Below are positions 16,444 to 26,102 of a stretch of DNA of 64,000 bases, piece after piece (positions within the stretch are counted from its first letter, which is position 1; the number at the start of each line of letters is the position of its first letter). The notes beneath the pieces were generated by a model. It did no database searches. It was given only the letters and a program-made list of their open reading frames with translations, and was not told the origin of the DNA. This stretch comes from Ancylobacter aquaticus (lineage in GTDB: Bacteria; Pseudomonadota; Alphaproteobacteria; Rhizobiales; Xanthobacteraceae). The stretch covers positions 1,550,001-1,614,000 of the forward strand of contig NZ_SMFY01000001.1 of NCBI RefSeq assembly GCF_004339465.1, given 5' to 3'. The position numbers and the translations under genes are program-made.

Positions 16444-17048
16444 GCCGCGATGTCCTTCTGCGCAGAGGCGGCGAGCACCGCCGCAGCCGTGGTCATGTCG
16501 ACCGGGCCGGCAAGGCGCGCGGCGAAGGCGGGAAAAAGCGGGTCGACAAGGCCGGCGGCCGCCCAGTCGGCGGGGAAACTGCCGGGGACGGTGGCGGTTG
16601 ATTTGACCAGCGTCAGCCGTGTGGCGCCGAGTTTTTCCGCCACCCAGGCGGAAAGGCTGTCCGAGGTGAGGTCCCAGCTTTCCGGCAGATCATTGGCCGC
16701 CAGCGCCATGCGGGCGGGCAGCCAGAGCGCGGCGCGGCCACGCGCATGCGCCGCAGCCACTGTCTCCGGCGTGTCGGCGAGGGCGAGAGTGGGAGCGAGA
16801 TCGGCAAAAGCGTGGGCGGTCTGTTCCATGGCGAGGATCGCCATGCGGTGGCAGGCGGCGTCGGAGAGCGCGAGGCGCGGTTGCAGCGCCCGCACGGCAT
16901 CCGCCAGCGGCCCACCGCCGGCCACGAGGAGCAGCGGCGCCCCGCGCCGCGCCAGCGCGCCCAGCAGGGTCTTCAGCGCGGGATCACCAACAAGGCTGCC
17001 GCCGAGCTTGACGATCTCGGGAGGGGGCGAGTGAGACAGGTCCGGCAT
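16440..17048 (-). CDS. Amino acid kinase family protein, MfnE-like
   Basis: A 202-residue member of the amino acid/uridylate kinase fold. It begins IVKLGGSLVGD (12-22), the nucleotide-binding first strand, followed by LLLVAGGGPLADAVR. It is shorter than typical aspartokinases. In methanogens MfnE, of this superfamily, phosphorylates aminomethylfuranmethyl phosphate during methanofuran synthesis; presence in a run with an MfnB-like gene makes the same reaction likely here. It is first in the run, with about 145 bases to the terminator of the next gene, so the promoter should lie at 17049-17190. Confidence 0.78.
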   Translation of the reverse strand: MPDLSHSPPPEIVKLGGSLVGDPALKTLLGALARRGAPLLLVAGGGPLADAVRALQPRLALSDAACHRMAILAMEQTAHAFADLAPTLALADTPETVAAAHARGRAALWLPARMALAANDLPESWDLTSDSLSAWVAEKLGATRLTLVKSTATVPGSFPADWAAAGLVDPLFPAFAARLAGPVDMTTAAAVLAASAQKDIAA

Positions 17049-17193
17049 CGTTCAGCTTCCGTTCCGGCCGAGGCGGAGCTCGTATCGATCAGGCGCGTCG
17101 GCCGCATCGATTCCGTCTCCAGGCCATAGATCGTGCCGCGCGGTCGTCGCAATACCAGTAAAAGGCCGGCGCGTCCAAAGTGGGAGCCGACAG

Positions 17194-17224
17194 AAAAAAG
17201 GCCCGAAGAGTTGCTTCGGGCCTT
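17194..17224 (-). terminator. Rho-independent terminator of the SpoU-like gene
   Basis: A perfect 11-bp stem (AAGGCCCGAAG at 17198-17208 with CTTCGGGCCTT at 17214-17224) has a 5-base loop. On the minus strand it is followed by a run of six T. It lies about 105 bases past the stop of the methyltransferase gene. Confidence 0.85.
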
Positions 17225-17329
17225 AATGAGTTGACGATCAATCAGACGGCTTCCCGCCTGTAGAAGTGCGCTTGAGAATGCGCTTGGAGGCGACGAATGT
17301 CGAGGCTTGATTCGCCGCTCACGCGAGCT

Positions 17330-18136
17330 TTACCGGCCACAGGCAAGAGCGTGCAGCGCGATGCCGCTGGTGGTCGCGACATTGAGCGAATCGAACCCGG
17401 CGCTCATCGGTATGCGAACCGTGCGGGTGCGCGCGAGGATGGTCTCTGGCAAGCCGGGCCCCTCGGCGCCGAGCAGTAGGGCGGTGCGGCGGGCGGGCTT
17501 CACCTCGCCCAGCACCGTTGCCCCGGCCGGGCTCAGCGCCAGAAGCTCGAAGCCGGCGGCGGTCAGCAGGTCCAGCAGCGCCGGCGCCGAACCCTCGCGG
17601 GCGAAGGGCACGATGAGGCTGCCGCCGACCGAGACGCGGATCGCCTTGCGGTAGAGCGGGTCGCAGGAGGCGAAGTCGAACAGCGCCGCATCGGCGCCGA
17701 AGGCGGCGGCGTTCCGCATGATGCCGCCAACATTGTCGTGATTGGCGATGCCGAGCGGCACCACCACCAATGCCGACTCCGGCAGGGCGGCGATCAGCTC
17801 CGCCATCGAGGGCAGGGCGCCGCGCAGCCCGACGCCAAGCAGGCCGCGATGGATGTGGAAGCCGGTAATGCCGTCGAGAATCGACTGGCTGGCGGTGTAG
17901 ATCGGCAGGTCGTCCGGCGCCCCCGCCAGCAGGGGCCCGAGCGCCTCGATGCGGCTTTCCGACAGCAGCAGCGATTCCAGCGCGAAGCGGTTGCGCGTTG
18001 AGAGCGCGACATCCAGCACCGTGCGCCCCTCAACGATGAAGCGCCCGCCGCGCCCGACCAGATCGCGCTCCTTTATGACGCGATAGGCGTCGATGCGGGG
18101 GTCGTCGGGGGAGGTGAGGGGGATGAGGCGGGGCAT
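17330..18136 (-). CDS. TrmH/SpoU family RNA 2'-O-methyltransferase
   Basis: A 268-residue SPOUT-class RNA methyltransferase. The C-terminal domain carries the three SpoU motifs: GIANHDNVGGIMRNAAAFG near residues 128-146, LLLGAEGPGLP near 218, and IPMSAGFDSLNVATTSGIAL close to the end. The N-terminal part (to about residue 100) is the substrate-binding domain seen in 23S rRNA methyltransferases. The target cannot be told from sequence. A clear terminator follows. It is separate from the ABC-F gene upstream by 81 bases, so co-transcription with it is possible. Confidence 0.92.
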   Translation of the reverse strand: MPRLIPLTSPDDPRIDAYRVIKERDLVGRGGRFIVEGRTVLDVALSTRNRFALESLLLSESRIEALGPLLAGAPDDLPIYTASQSILDGITGFHIHRGLLGVGLRGALPSMAELIAALPESALVVVPLGIANHDNVGGIMRNAAAFGADAALFDFASCDPLYRKAIRVSVGGSLIVPFAREGSAPALLDLLTAAGFELLALSPAGATVLGEVKPARRTALLLGAEGPGLPETILARTRTVRIPMSAGFDSLNVATTSGIALHALACGR

Positions 18137-18217
18137 GGGGGAGTTGTGTCTCGGGCAGCCCGTTCAACGGAAAGCGTCAGAGGGGGTGCGTATGTGCAGG
18201 CCGCTGCAGCACCCCAC

Positions 18218-20038
18218 TCACCCGCCCATTTCCTCGCGCATCATCTCCAGCTTCAGCCACTCTTCCTCGGCCTTGGCGAGTTCCGTCTGGGCCTTGGTCA
18301 GTTCGGCGGTGGCCTTCTGGAAACCGGCGGGGTCGCGTGTGTAGAAATTGGGCGTGTGCAGCGTGTTGTTGAGCCGCTTGATGTCCGATTCCATCTGCGC
18401 GATGCGCTTGGGCAATTGCTCCAGCGCGTGCTTCTCCTTGAAGGAGAATTTACGCTTCGAGGCTGCCGCCGGCGCGGCTGCCGCCGATTTGGCAGAGGCG
18501 GGCTTGGCCGAAGCCGGCGCCGCTGCCGCCGCCGCACGCATTTTCACGCCATGGCCGCGCTGCGCCACCATGTCGGAATAGCCGCCGGCATAGACTTCCC
18601 AATTGCCGTCGCCTTCATAGGCGATGGTGGCGGTGACGGTGCGGTCGAGGAAGTCGCGGTCATGGCTGACCAGCAGCACGGTGCCGGCATAGTCGTCGAT
18701 CATCTCTTCCAGCAGGTCGAGCGTTTCCAGGTCGAGGTCGTTGGTCGGCTCGTCCAGCACCATGAGGTTCGACGCCTGCGCCAGCGCACAGGCCAGCAGC
18801 AACCGCCCGCGCTCGCCGCCGGAAAGGCGCGAGACGGCGGTGCCGGCCTGTTCCGGGGTGAACAGGAAGTCCTTCATGTAGCCGATGACGTGGCGCGGAT
18901 TGCCGCCGACGAACACCTGGTCGCCGCGCCCATCGGTCAGCGTCTCACGCACCGAGCGGTTGGGGTCGAGCGCGGCGCGGCGCTGGTCCAGCGTCGCCAT
19001 CTCGATATTGGTGCCCATCTTGGCCTTGCCGGTGTCGGGGGCCAGATCGCCGGTCAGCATCCTGAGCAGCGTGGTCTTGCCCGCGCCGTTCGGCCCGACA
19101 ATGCCGATGCGGTCGCCGCGCTGAATGCGGATGGAGAGGTCGCGCACGATGACGCGGTCCCCATAGGTCTTGGAGATGTGCTCGGCTTCCATCACCAGCT
19201 TGCCGGAGACTTCCGCCTCGGTGGCCGCCATGGTGACGGTGCCCAAGGCGCCGCGATGATCGCGGAACTGGGCGCGCAGGGCGGCCAGTTCGCCGACGCG
19301 GCGCACGTTTCGTTTACGTCTCGCGGTGACGCCGTAGCGCATCCAGTGCTCTTCCGCGACGATCTTGCGGGCGAGCTTCTGCTGGTCGCGCTCTTCCTCT
19401 TCCAGCACCTGGTCGCGCCATTCCTCGAAGAAGCCGAAACCGCGCTCCATGCGCTTGGTGCGGCCGCGGTCGAGCCAGACCGTGGCGCGGGTCAGATCCT
19501 GCAGGAAGCGGCGGTCATGGCTGATGAGCACGAGCGCGGAGCGCAGCGAGGCGATTTCGGCCTCCAGCCATTCGATGGCGGGCAGGTCGAGATGGTTGGT
19601 CGGCTCGTCGAGCAGCAGGATGTCGGGCTCGGGCGCCAGCACGCGGGCGAGCGCGGCGCGGCGCGCCTCGCCGCCGGAGAGGGTGGCGGGGTTTTCCTCG
19701 CCGGTGAGGCCAAGCTCGCTCAGCAGATATTGCGCGCGATATTCCTGATCGCCCGGCCCCATGCCCGCCTCGACATAGGCCAGCGTGGTGGCGAAGCCCG
19801 TGAGGTCCGGTTCCTGCGGCAGATAGCGCACCGTGGCGCCGGGCTGCACGAAGCGCGCCCCGCTATCGGCCGAGACCAGCCCGGCGGCGATTTTCAGCAG
19901 GGTCGACTTGCCCGAGCCGTTGCGGCCGACAAGGCCGACGCGCTCGCCGGCGGAGACGGAAAGCTCCGCCCCCTCCATCAGCGGCGTGCCGCCAAAGGTG
20001 AGTTTGGTATCTTGAAGCAGAAGAAGAGGAGGGGCCAT
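18218..20038 (-). CDS. ABC-F family ATPase, Uup-like
   Basis: A 606-residue soluble protein with two ABC ATPase domains and no membrane segments. Walker A motifs are GRNGSGKST (38-46) and GPNGAGKTT in the second domain. Two LSGGE signatures are each followed by LLLDEPTNHLD-type or MVLDEPTNDLD-type Walker B motifs. A basic linker and a C-terminal Ala/Lys-rich stretch leading into a coiled coil (SFKEKHALEQLPKRIAQME) resemble Uup rather than EttA. ABC-F proteins act on ribosomes; Uup also influences branched DNA. I start at ATG 20038, because upstream residues in the frame are not conserved. Confidence 0.93.
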   Translation of the reverse strand: MAPPLLLLQDTKLTFGGTPLMEGAELSVSAGERVGLVGRNGSGKSTLLKIAAGLVSADSGARFVQPGATVRYLPQEPDLTGFATTLAYVEAGMGPGDQEYRAQYLLSELGLTGEENPATLSGGEARRAALARVLAPEPDILLLDEPTNHLDLPAIEWLEAEIASLRSALVLISHDRRFLQDLTRATVWLDRGRTKRMERGFGFFEEWRDQVLEEEERDQQKLARKIVAEEHWMRYGVTARRKRNVRRVGELAALRAQFRDHRGALGTVTMAATEAEVSGKLVMEAEHISKTYGDRVIVRDLSIRIQRGDRIGIVGPNGAGKTTLLRMLTGDLAPDTGKAKMGTNIEMATLDQRRAALDPNRSVRETLTDGRGDQVFVGGNPRHVIGYMKDFLFTPEQAGTAVSRLSGGERGRLLLACALAQASNLMVLDEPTNDLDLETLDLLEEMIDDYAGTVLLVSHDRDFLDRTVTATIAYEGDGNWEVYAGGYSDMVAQRGHGVKMRAAAAAAPASAKPASAKSAAAAPAAASKRKFSFKEKHALEQLPKRIAQMESDIKRLNNTLHTPNFYTRDPAGFQKATAELTKAQTELAKAEEEWLKLEMMREEMGG

Positions 20039-20156
20039 GGCGCCGGGATAGGGGGAAAGCCGCGCCGGGGCAAGGGGCGGGGCGACATTGGAGCCATGTC
20101 CGCGACGAGCGTGGTGCGGGGCCGAGGCAGCCAGTCCTTGCCAAGGCGTGGCGATG

Positions 20157-20177
20157 CTGTACATAAATCATGTACAG
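20157..20177. promoter_or_regulatory. Palindromic operator upstream of the Phd/VapC pair
   Basis: Two perfect 8-base arms, CTGTACAT and ATGTACAG, are separated by five bases (AAATC). The palindrome ends 18 bases before the antitoxin start and just ahead of its AGGAGG, the usual place for antitoxin autoregulation. Confidence 0.75.
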
Positions 20178-20195
20178 GAGCCAGGAGGCACGTTC

Positions 20196-20438
20196 ATGAG
20201 CGCAAGGATCGTCCCGGCCGCGCAGTTCAAGGCCGAATGCCTGCGCCTGATCGATGAGATGAATGAAACCGGCGAACCCGTGACAATTACCCGCCGGGGG
20301 AAGCCGGTGGCGGTGCTGAGCCCCTTCCAGCCCTCGCCGGCGCGCGCGCTGATCGGCGCCTCTCGCGGGGTCGTCACCCGCTATGACGAGCCGTTCGAGC
20401 CGGCGGCGGATGCGGGCGACTGGGCCGCCATGTCGTGA
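20196..20438 (+). CDS. Phd/YefM-family antitoxin
   Basis: An 80-residue antitoxin. The N-terminal half is the Phd/YefM DNA-binding domain: PAAQFKAECLRLIDEM then GEPVTITRRGKPVAVLSPF. The acidic C-terminal tail should bind and block the toxin. AGGAGG at 20183-20188 lies seven bases before ATG 20196, fixing the start; the frame is open further upstream but without conservation. The stop overlaps the GTG of the toxin gene, so the two are translated together. The palindrome at 20157-20177 is the likely operator. Confidence 0.9.
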   Translation: MSARIVPAAQFKAECLRLIDEMNETGEPVTITRRGKPVAVLSPFQPSPARALIGASRGVVTRYDEPFEPAADAGDWAAMS

Positions 20439-20848
20439 TCGTCCTCGATACGCATGTGCTGATCTGGGCTCTGGACGACGACGCGCGCCTCGGCGTGCAG
20501 GCGCGCGCCGCGATCGAGCAGGCGAGCGAGGCCGGGAGCGTGTTCGTTTCCGCCATCACGCCGTGGGAGATCGCGTTATTGGTGCACAAAGGCCGGCTGG
20601 CGCTGGCCGACGATGTTGGAGCGTGGCTGGAAACCGTGCTGGCCCTGCCTGCGCTGCGCCTGGCGGCGCTTGAGCCGGCGATTGCCGTGGACAGCGTGCG
20701 CCTGCCCGGCACGCTGCATGCCGACCCGGCGGACCGGATCATCATCGCGACGGCGCGGCATCTGGGCTCGCCGCTGCTCACCGCCGATCGCGCCATTCTC
20801 GACTATGGTGACGCCGGCCACGTCCGTGTCATCGACGCCTCCCGCTAG
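20435..20848 (+). CDS. VapC-type PIN-domain toxin (GTG start)
   Basis: A 137-residue PIN-domain ribonuclease toxin. It shows VLDTHVLIWALDD at the N terminus with the first acidic residue, SAITPWEIALLVHKGRL with the Glu in the middle, and HADPADRIIIATARH followed by LLTADRAI carrying the C-terminal acidic residues. All four catalytic positions look intact. Translation starts at GTG 20435 overlapping the antitoxin TGA. The target RNA is unknown. Confidence 0.92.
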   Translation: MIVLDTHVLIWALDDDARLGVQARAAIEQASEAGSVFVSAITPWEIALLVHKGRLALADDVGAWLETVLALPALRLAALEPAIAVDSVRLPGTLHADPADRIIIATARHLGSPLLTADRAILDYGDAGHVRVIDASR

Positions 20849-20862
20849 TTTCAGGATCGCTC

Positions 20863-22284
20863 ATGTCCGCCCTCTCCCCCCTGCTCGCCGCCATCGCCCA
20901 GCGCATCGGCGCGGCGCATGTCTTCACCGATCCGGCCGACATGGCGCCGTATCTGCACGAGGAGCGCGGGCTTTACCGGGGCGAGGCGCCCGCCGTGCTG
21001 CGGCCGGGCTCGACCGAGGAGGTGGCGTTCATTGTCGCAGCCTGCGCACAGGCGGGCGTGGCGGTGGTGCCGCAGGGCGGCAATACCGGGCTGGTGGGCG
21101 GGCAGATGCCGTTCGGGCAGATGCTGCTCTCGCTTTCCCGGCTCGACCGTATCCGCGCTGTTGATGCCGTGGACATGACCATGACGGTGGAGGCCGGCTG
21201 CATCCTCGACAAGGTGCACGCGGCGGCGGAAGAGGCCAACTGCCTGTTTCCCCTGCACATCGCCTCGCAGGGCTCCTGCCGTATCGGCGGCAATTTGTCC
21301 TCCAATGCCGGCGGCACCGCCGTGCTGCGCTACGGCAATGCGCGCGAGCTGGTGCTGGGGCTGGAAGTGGTGCTGGCCGACGGGCGGGTGTGGAACGGGC
21401 TGAAGCGCCTGCGCAAGAACAATGCGGGCTATGACCTCAAGCAGCTCTTCCTCGGCAGCGAGGGCACGCTCGGCATCATCACCGCCGCCGTGCTGAAGCT
21501 GTTTCCCCGGCCCGCGCAGCGCGCCACCGCCTTCCTCGCCGTGCCCGACCCCGCCGCCGCGCTCGCTTTGCTCAAGCGCCTGCGCGGCGAGGCGGGCGAC
21601 GCGCTGACTACCTTCGAGCTGATGGCCGCCTTCGGGGTCGAGACGGTGTTGAAGCACATGCCGGGCACGGTGCGCCCGCTGGGCGATACCTATGACTGGT
21701 ACGTGCTGGCCGAACTCTCCTCTCCGACCCGCGCCTTCGACCTCGGCGCGCTGATGGAGGAGGGCCTCGCCGCCGCGATGGAGGCGGGGGAGGTGCTCGA
21801 CGCTGTCATCGCCACCAGCGAAGCGCAGGCGGCGAACCTGTGGCGGCTGCGCGAGGACATGTCGGAGGCGCAGAAGCATGAGGGCGGCTCGATCAAGCAC
21901 GATGTGTCGGTGCCGGTCTCCCGCGTGCCGGAATTTCTCGACCGTGCACTCTCTGCCTGCATGGCGGCCCTCCCCGCGTTGCGCCCTTGTCCCTTCGGCC
22001 ATGTCGGCGACGGCAACATCCATTTCAACCTCAGCCAGCCGGTGGGCATGGAAAAGGCCGCTTTCCTCGCGCTGTGGGAGAGGTTCAACAGGATCGTGCA
22101 CGACATCGTGACGGAGATGGACGGCTCCATTGCCGCCGAGCACGGCATCGGCCTTCTGAAGCGCGACGAACTGGCACATTACGCCGATCCTGTCGCGCTA
22201 GACCTGATGCGCAGCGTCAAGTTGGCGCTCGATCCCGCTGAAACCCTCAATCCCGGAAAGGTGATCGGTGTCGGGGTGGGATGA
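20863..22284 (+). CDS. FAD-binding D-2-hydroxyacid dehydrogenase (D-2-hydroxyglutarate/D-lactate type)
   Basis: A 473-residue flavoprotein of the GlcD/D2HGDH family. The FAD domain is marked by PQGGNTGLVGGQ and IGGNLSSNAGG in the first third. The C-terminal substrate domain carries the metal-binding motif HVGDGNIHF near residues 380-388 and AEHGIGLLKR near 425. The motif set and length fit D-2-hydroxyglutarate or D-lactate dehydrogenases that pass electrons to a quinone or ETF; the substrate is not determined. It follows vapC by 14 bases but is functionally unrelated. About 200 AT-richer bases follow it. Confidence 0.9.
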   Translation: MSALSPLLAAIAQRIGAAHVFTDPADMAPYLHEERGLYRGEAPAVLRPGSTEEVAFIVAACAQAGVAVVPQGGNTGLVGGQMPFGQMLLSLSRLDRIRAVDAVDMTMTVEAGCILDKVHAAAEEANCLFPLHIASQGSCRIGGNLSSNAGGTAVLRYGNARELVLGLEVVLADGRVWNGLKRLRKNNAGYDLKQLFLGSEGTLGIITAAVLKLFPRPAQRATAFLAVPDPAAALALLKRLRGEAGDALTTFELMAAFGVETVLKHMPGTVRPLGDTYDWYVLAELSSPTRAFDLGALMEEGLAAAMEAGEVLDAVIATSEAQAANLWRLREDMSEAQKHEGGSIKHDVSVPVSRVPEFLDRALSACMAALPALRPCPFGHVGDGNIHFNLSQPVGMEKAAFLALWERFNRIVHDIVTEMDGSIAAEHGIGLLKRDELAHYADPVALDLMRSVKLALDPAETLNPGKVIGVGVG

Positions 22285-22334
22285 ATTCTTAGTCTGGAAT
22301 GATGTTAAATTGTATATTCCTGCTCTATTCGTTG

Positions 22335-22351
22335 TTTTGAAGAATTCTACA
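22335..22351. promoter_or_regulatory. Possible Irr/ICE-type iron-control box upstream of exbB
   Basis: TTTTGAA and TTCTACA face each other across three bases in the AT-rich leader of exbB. The second arm reverse-complements to TGTAGAA, so five of seven positions pair. It resembles the TTTAGAA/TTCTAAA ICE motif of Irr in Hyphomicrobiales as I remember it. The call rests on similarity only. Confidence 0.35.
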
Positions 22352-22487
22352 TTTGCATTGCTGGACGATTTAATGTTGTCGAGCCAGTCGTTGCGGGTTT
22401 ATGGAAGCCGGGACTGAGGACCCCCCCGCCGATACGTCCGCCTTCGGGCGGTGGTGCCGGGGAAGACCGGAGCTTCGGGAAGCCGCC

Positions 22488-23651
22488 ATGCCGACGACAC
22501 CCACGACCCTTGCCCAGCGTCCGGCGCTGAACCTTCTGCTGGCGCTGGCGATGCTGGTTGCCGGCCCCGTGGCGGCGTGGGCGCAGGTTCAGCAACCGGC
22601 GCCGGCCCTCTCGACGCCAGCGCCCGCCACGCCAGCGCCCGCCACGCCAGCGCCTGCCACGACCACGCCCTCGGCGCCGGCAACCGCCGCACCAGTGCCC
22701 GCCGCGCCGGCCCCCTCCACGCCTGCGCCGGCGGTCGATCCGCTGGTGCCGCCGGCTCCCGGCATGACGGCCCCGGCGACGGGCGGCCAGGTGTCGCCGC
22801 CGGCCGGCGATGCCGCCACTGCCGTTCCCCCCGCTGCCGCTCCTGCCGGCGATGCCCCGGTCGTCGCTCCGGCCGCTGGCGAAGTCTCGGCGGACCCGTC
22901 CCTGTCTGGCCTCCCGCTCGACCAGAGCGAAGACCCCTCCGTCGCCGCACAACTGCCGCACGACCTGTCCCCGTGGGGCATGTTCATGGCGGCGGACTGG
23001 GTGGTGAAGGCGGTCATGATCGGCCTTGCCTTCGCCTCGGTGGTCACATGGACGGTGTGGCTGGCCAAGACGATGGAACTGGCAGTCGCCAAGGGGCGGC
23101 TGCGGCGCGCGCTCAAGGGCTATCTCGCCAGCGCCACGCTGGACGAGGCGCGGCGCGTCGACCCGCGCGGGCCGGCCGGCGCCATGCTGCGCACGACCGA
23201 TCTCGAACTTCAGCGCTCCGGTCCCCTGCCGGCCGACGGCATCAAGGAGCGGGTGTCGATCTCGCTGTCGCGCATCGAGGTTGCGGCGGGGCGCGCGATC
23301 ACCCGCGGCACCGGCCTTCTCGCCACCATCGGCGCCACCGCGCCGTTTGTGGGCCTGTTTGGCACGGTGTGGGGCATCATGAACTCGTTCATCGGCATCT
23401 CGAAGGCGCAGACAACCAATCTCGCCGTGGTCGCTCCCGGCATCGCCGAGGCGCTTCTGGCCACCGCCATCGGCCTTGTCGCCGCTATTCCGGCGGTGGT
23501 GATCTACAACCACTTCTCGCGTCAGGTGTCGGGCTATCGCGTGCTGATGGGCGATGCCTCGGCCGAGGTGCTGCGGCTGCTCTCGCGCGACCTCGACCGC
23601 CGCGACGCCAGCCGGTCTGCCGCGCACCGCGTGCGAACGGCGGCGGAGTAA
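22488..23651 (+). CDS. exbB: ExbB, energy-transducing inner-membrane protein with long Pro/Ala periplasmic arm
   Basis: ExbB forms the proton-driven motor that powers TonB-dependent uptake. The 387-residue protein is long: a signal peptide (hydrophobic LLLALAMLVAGPVAAWA, ending near residue 33), then about 120 Pro/Ala-rich residues including repeats of PAPAT, then the ExbB/MotA/TolQ domain. That core has three membrane segments, with GATAPFVGLFGTVWGIMNSF and AEALLATAIGLVAAIPAVV as the family signatures. I start at ATG 22488 because the signal peptide follows directly. ExbD begins six bases after the stop. Confidence 0.92.
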   Translation: MPTTPTTLAQRPALNLLLALAMLVAGPVAAWAQVQQPAPALSTPAPATPAPATPAPATTTPSAPATAAPVPAAPAPSTPAPAVDPLVPPAPGMTAPATGGQVSPPAGDAATAVPPAAAPAGDAPVVAPAAGEVSADPSLSGLPLDQSEDPSVAAQLPHDLSPWGMFMAADWVVKAVMIGLAFASVVTWTVWLAKTMELAVAKGRLRRALKGYLASATLDEARRVDPRGPAGAMLRTTDLELQRSGPLPADGIKERVSISLSRIEVAAGRAITRGTGLLATIGATAPFVGLFGTVWGIMNSFIGISKAQTTNLAVVAPGIAEALLATAIGLVAAIPAVVIYNHFSRQVSGYRVLMGDASAEVLRLLSRDLDRRDASRSAAHRVRTAAE

Positions 23652-23657
23652 GCCGCC

Positions 23658-24224
23658 ATGGGCGCCAAACTCCAGAGCACCGAGGCCGACGACCTCGTCG
23701 AGAGCCACGAGATCAACGTCACGCCCTTCATCGACGTGGTCCTCGTGCTGCTCATCATCTTCATGGTGGCGGCGCCGCTGTCGACGGTCGATGTGGCGGT
23801 GGACCTGCCGGCCTCGAACGCGCAGGTGCAGCCACGCCCGGACAAGCCGGTCTATCTCACGGTGAAGAGCGACCTGGTGCTGGCGCTGGGCAATGAGGAT
23901 GTGGCGCGCCCGTCTCTTGGCGCCACGCTGGACCGCACCACGCAGACCAAGCGCGACACCCGCATCTTCCTGCGTGCCGACAAGACTGTGGATTATGGCG
24001 AGCTGATGGAGGTGATGAACCTGCTGCGCGCCGCCGGTTACCTCAAGATCGCTCTGGTGGGGGTCGAGATGACCGGCCAGCCGGCCCCCGAGATGACCGG
24101 CCAGCCGGCACCCGCCGCGCCGGCTTCCGGCGCGGTGCCGGCGGCTCCCGCTGCCGCCCCCGCACCAATCGCCCCCGCTTCGCCCGCCCCCGCTTCCCCT
24201 GCTGCCGGGGCGCCGGCTCCATGA
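23658..24224 (+). CDS. exbD: ExbD with Pro/Ala-rich C-terminal tail
   Basis: ExbD has one membrane helix with the essential Asp and a periplasmic domain. The 188-residue protein shows INVTPFIDVVLVLLIIFMVAA at about 19-39, including the conserved Asp in PFIDV. The periplasmic domain ends near residue 135, and about 50 extra residues follow, with a duplicated MTGQPAPEM-type unit and a Pro/Ala run. The tail could contact the Pro/Ala arm of ExbB or the cell wall; that is speculation. The end overlaps tonB by 4 bases. Confidence 0.93.
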   Translation: MGAKLQSTEADDLVESHEINVTPFIDVVLVLLIIFMVAAPLSTVDVAVDLPASNAQVQPRPDKPVYLTVKSDLVLALGNEDVARPSLGATLDRTTQTKRDTRIFLRADKTVDYGELMEVMNLLRAAGYLKIALVGVEMTGQPAPEMTGQPAPAAPASGAVPAAPAAAPAPIAPASPAPASPAAGAPAP

Positions 24225-25079
24225 GCCTGCTGCTGCTCAGGGGAAATGCCGGGCATCGGCTGCGCGAGGCGAGCGGCTGGGTGGTTTGCGGCGCCGTGGT
24301 TCTGGCCGTTCACGGCGGCGCGCTCGGCTACATGCTGACCGATCCTCCGATCGTGGCGGCCGAAGAGCCGGCGGCGATCATGATCGAGCTGGCGGAAATG
24401 CCGGTGGCGCCGGCGGCCGAGCCGGTGGAACTGCCGCCCGGCCCGCAAATGGTCGAGGCGCCGGAAGAGGTGCAGGAAGAGACTCCGCCGGACCCGCTGG
24501 CCGAGGAAGTAGAGGACACCCCGCCGCCCGAGCCGCCGCCGGTGGAAGAGCCGGTGCCGGAAGTGTCGGAGAGCCCGGCCGAGACGATCGAGGTGCCACT
24601 GCCGCCCCGGCCGCCGGAGCCCTCCGAAATTCCGCCACCGGAGAAGAAGCCCGATCCGCCGAAGGAACGCCCGAAGCCCAAGCCGAAGCCGAAGGAGCGC
24701 GAGAAGAACAACAAGCCGCCCGCGCCGCGCACGTCGGCCGCGCCCTCGGTTCAGGCGCGGGATGCGGACCGCATCGCCGCCCCGACCTCGGGCGCCTCGT
24801 CCTCCGCGAGCCGGGCGCCGGCGAACTGGCGTTCTCGGCTGATGGCCCATCTCAACCGCCACAAGCGCTATCCCGGCGGAGAAGGCGGGGGAGGGCGGGC
24901 GATGGTGGCGTTCAGCATCAATCGGTCGGGCCAGGTTCTCTCGGCGCAGCTGGCACGCTCGTCCGGCAATCCGCGCTTCGACGAAGAGGCGGTCGCCATG
25001 TTGCGCCGTGCCTCCCCGCTGCCGGCCCCGCCGCCCGAAGTGGGCGGAAGCACCATTCGCTTCACCGTGCCGGTCAATT

Positions 25080-25093
<14 letters not shown>
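24221..25093 (+). CDS. tonB: TonB energy-transducer protein
   Basis: A 290-residue TonB protein. A single membrane anchor (about residues 19-37, WVVCGAVVLAVHGGALGYML) with the conserved His is followed by a long Pro/Glu- and Pro/Lys-rich periplasmic spacer (about 60-170, with KPKPKPKEREKNN) and a C-terminal TonB domain that includes YPGGEGGGGRAMVAFSI and ends STIRFTVPVNFTQP. It is coupled to exbD through an ATGA overlap, and its 3' end overlaps the convergent ABC gene by 14 bases. No TonB-dependent receptor lies nearby, so it may serve the whole cell. Confidence 0.92.

Positions 25094-26098
<1,005 letters not shown>

Positions 26099-26102
<4 letters not shown>

Noticed and set aside
18146..20257. 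A 703-residue plus-strand open frame
   Set aside because: Antisense to the ABC-F gene, which has clear Walker and signature motifs; the translation is low-complexity.
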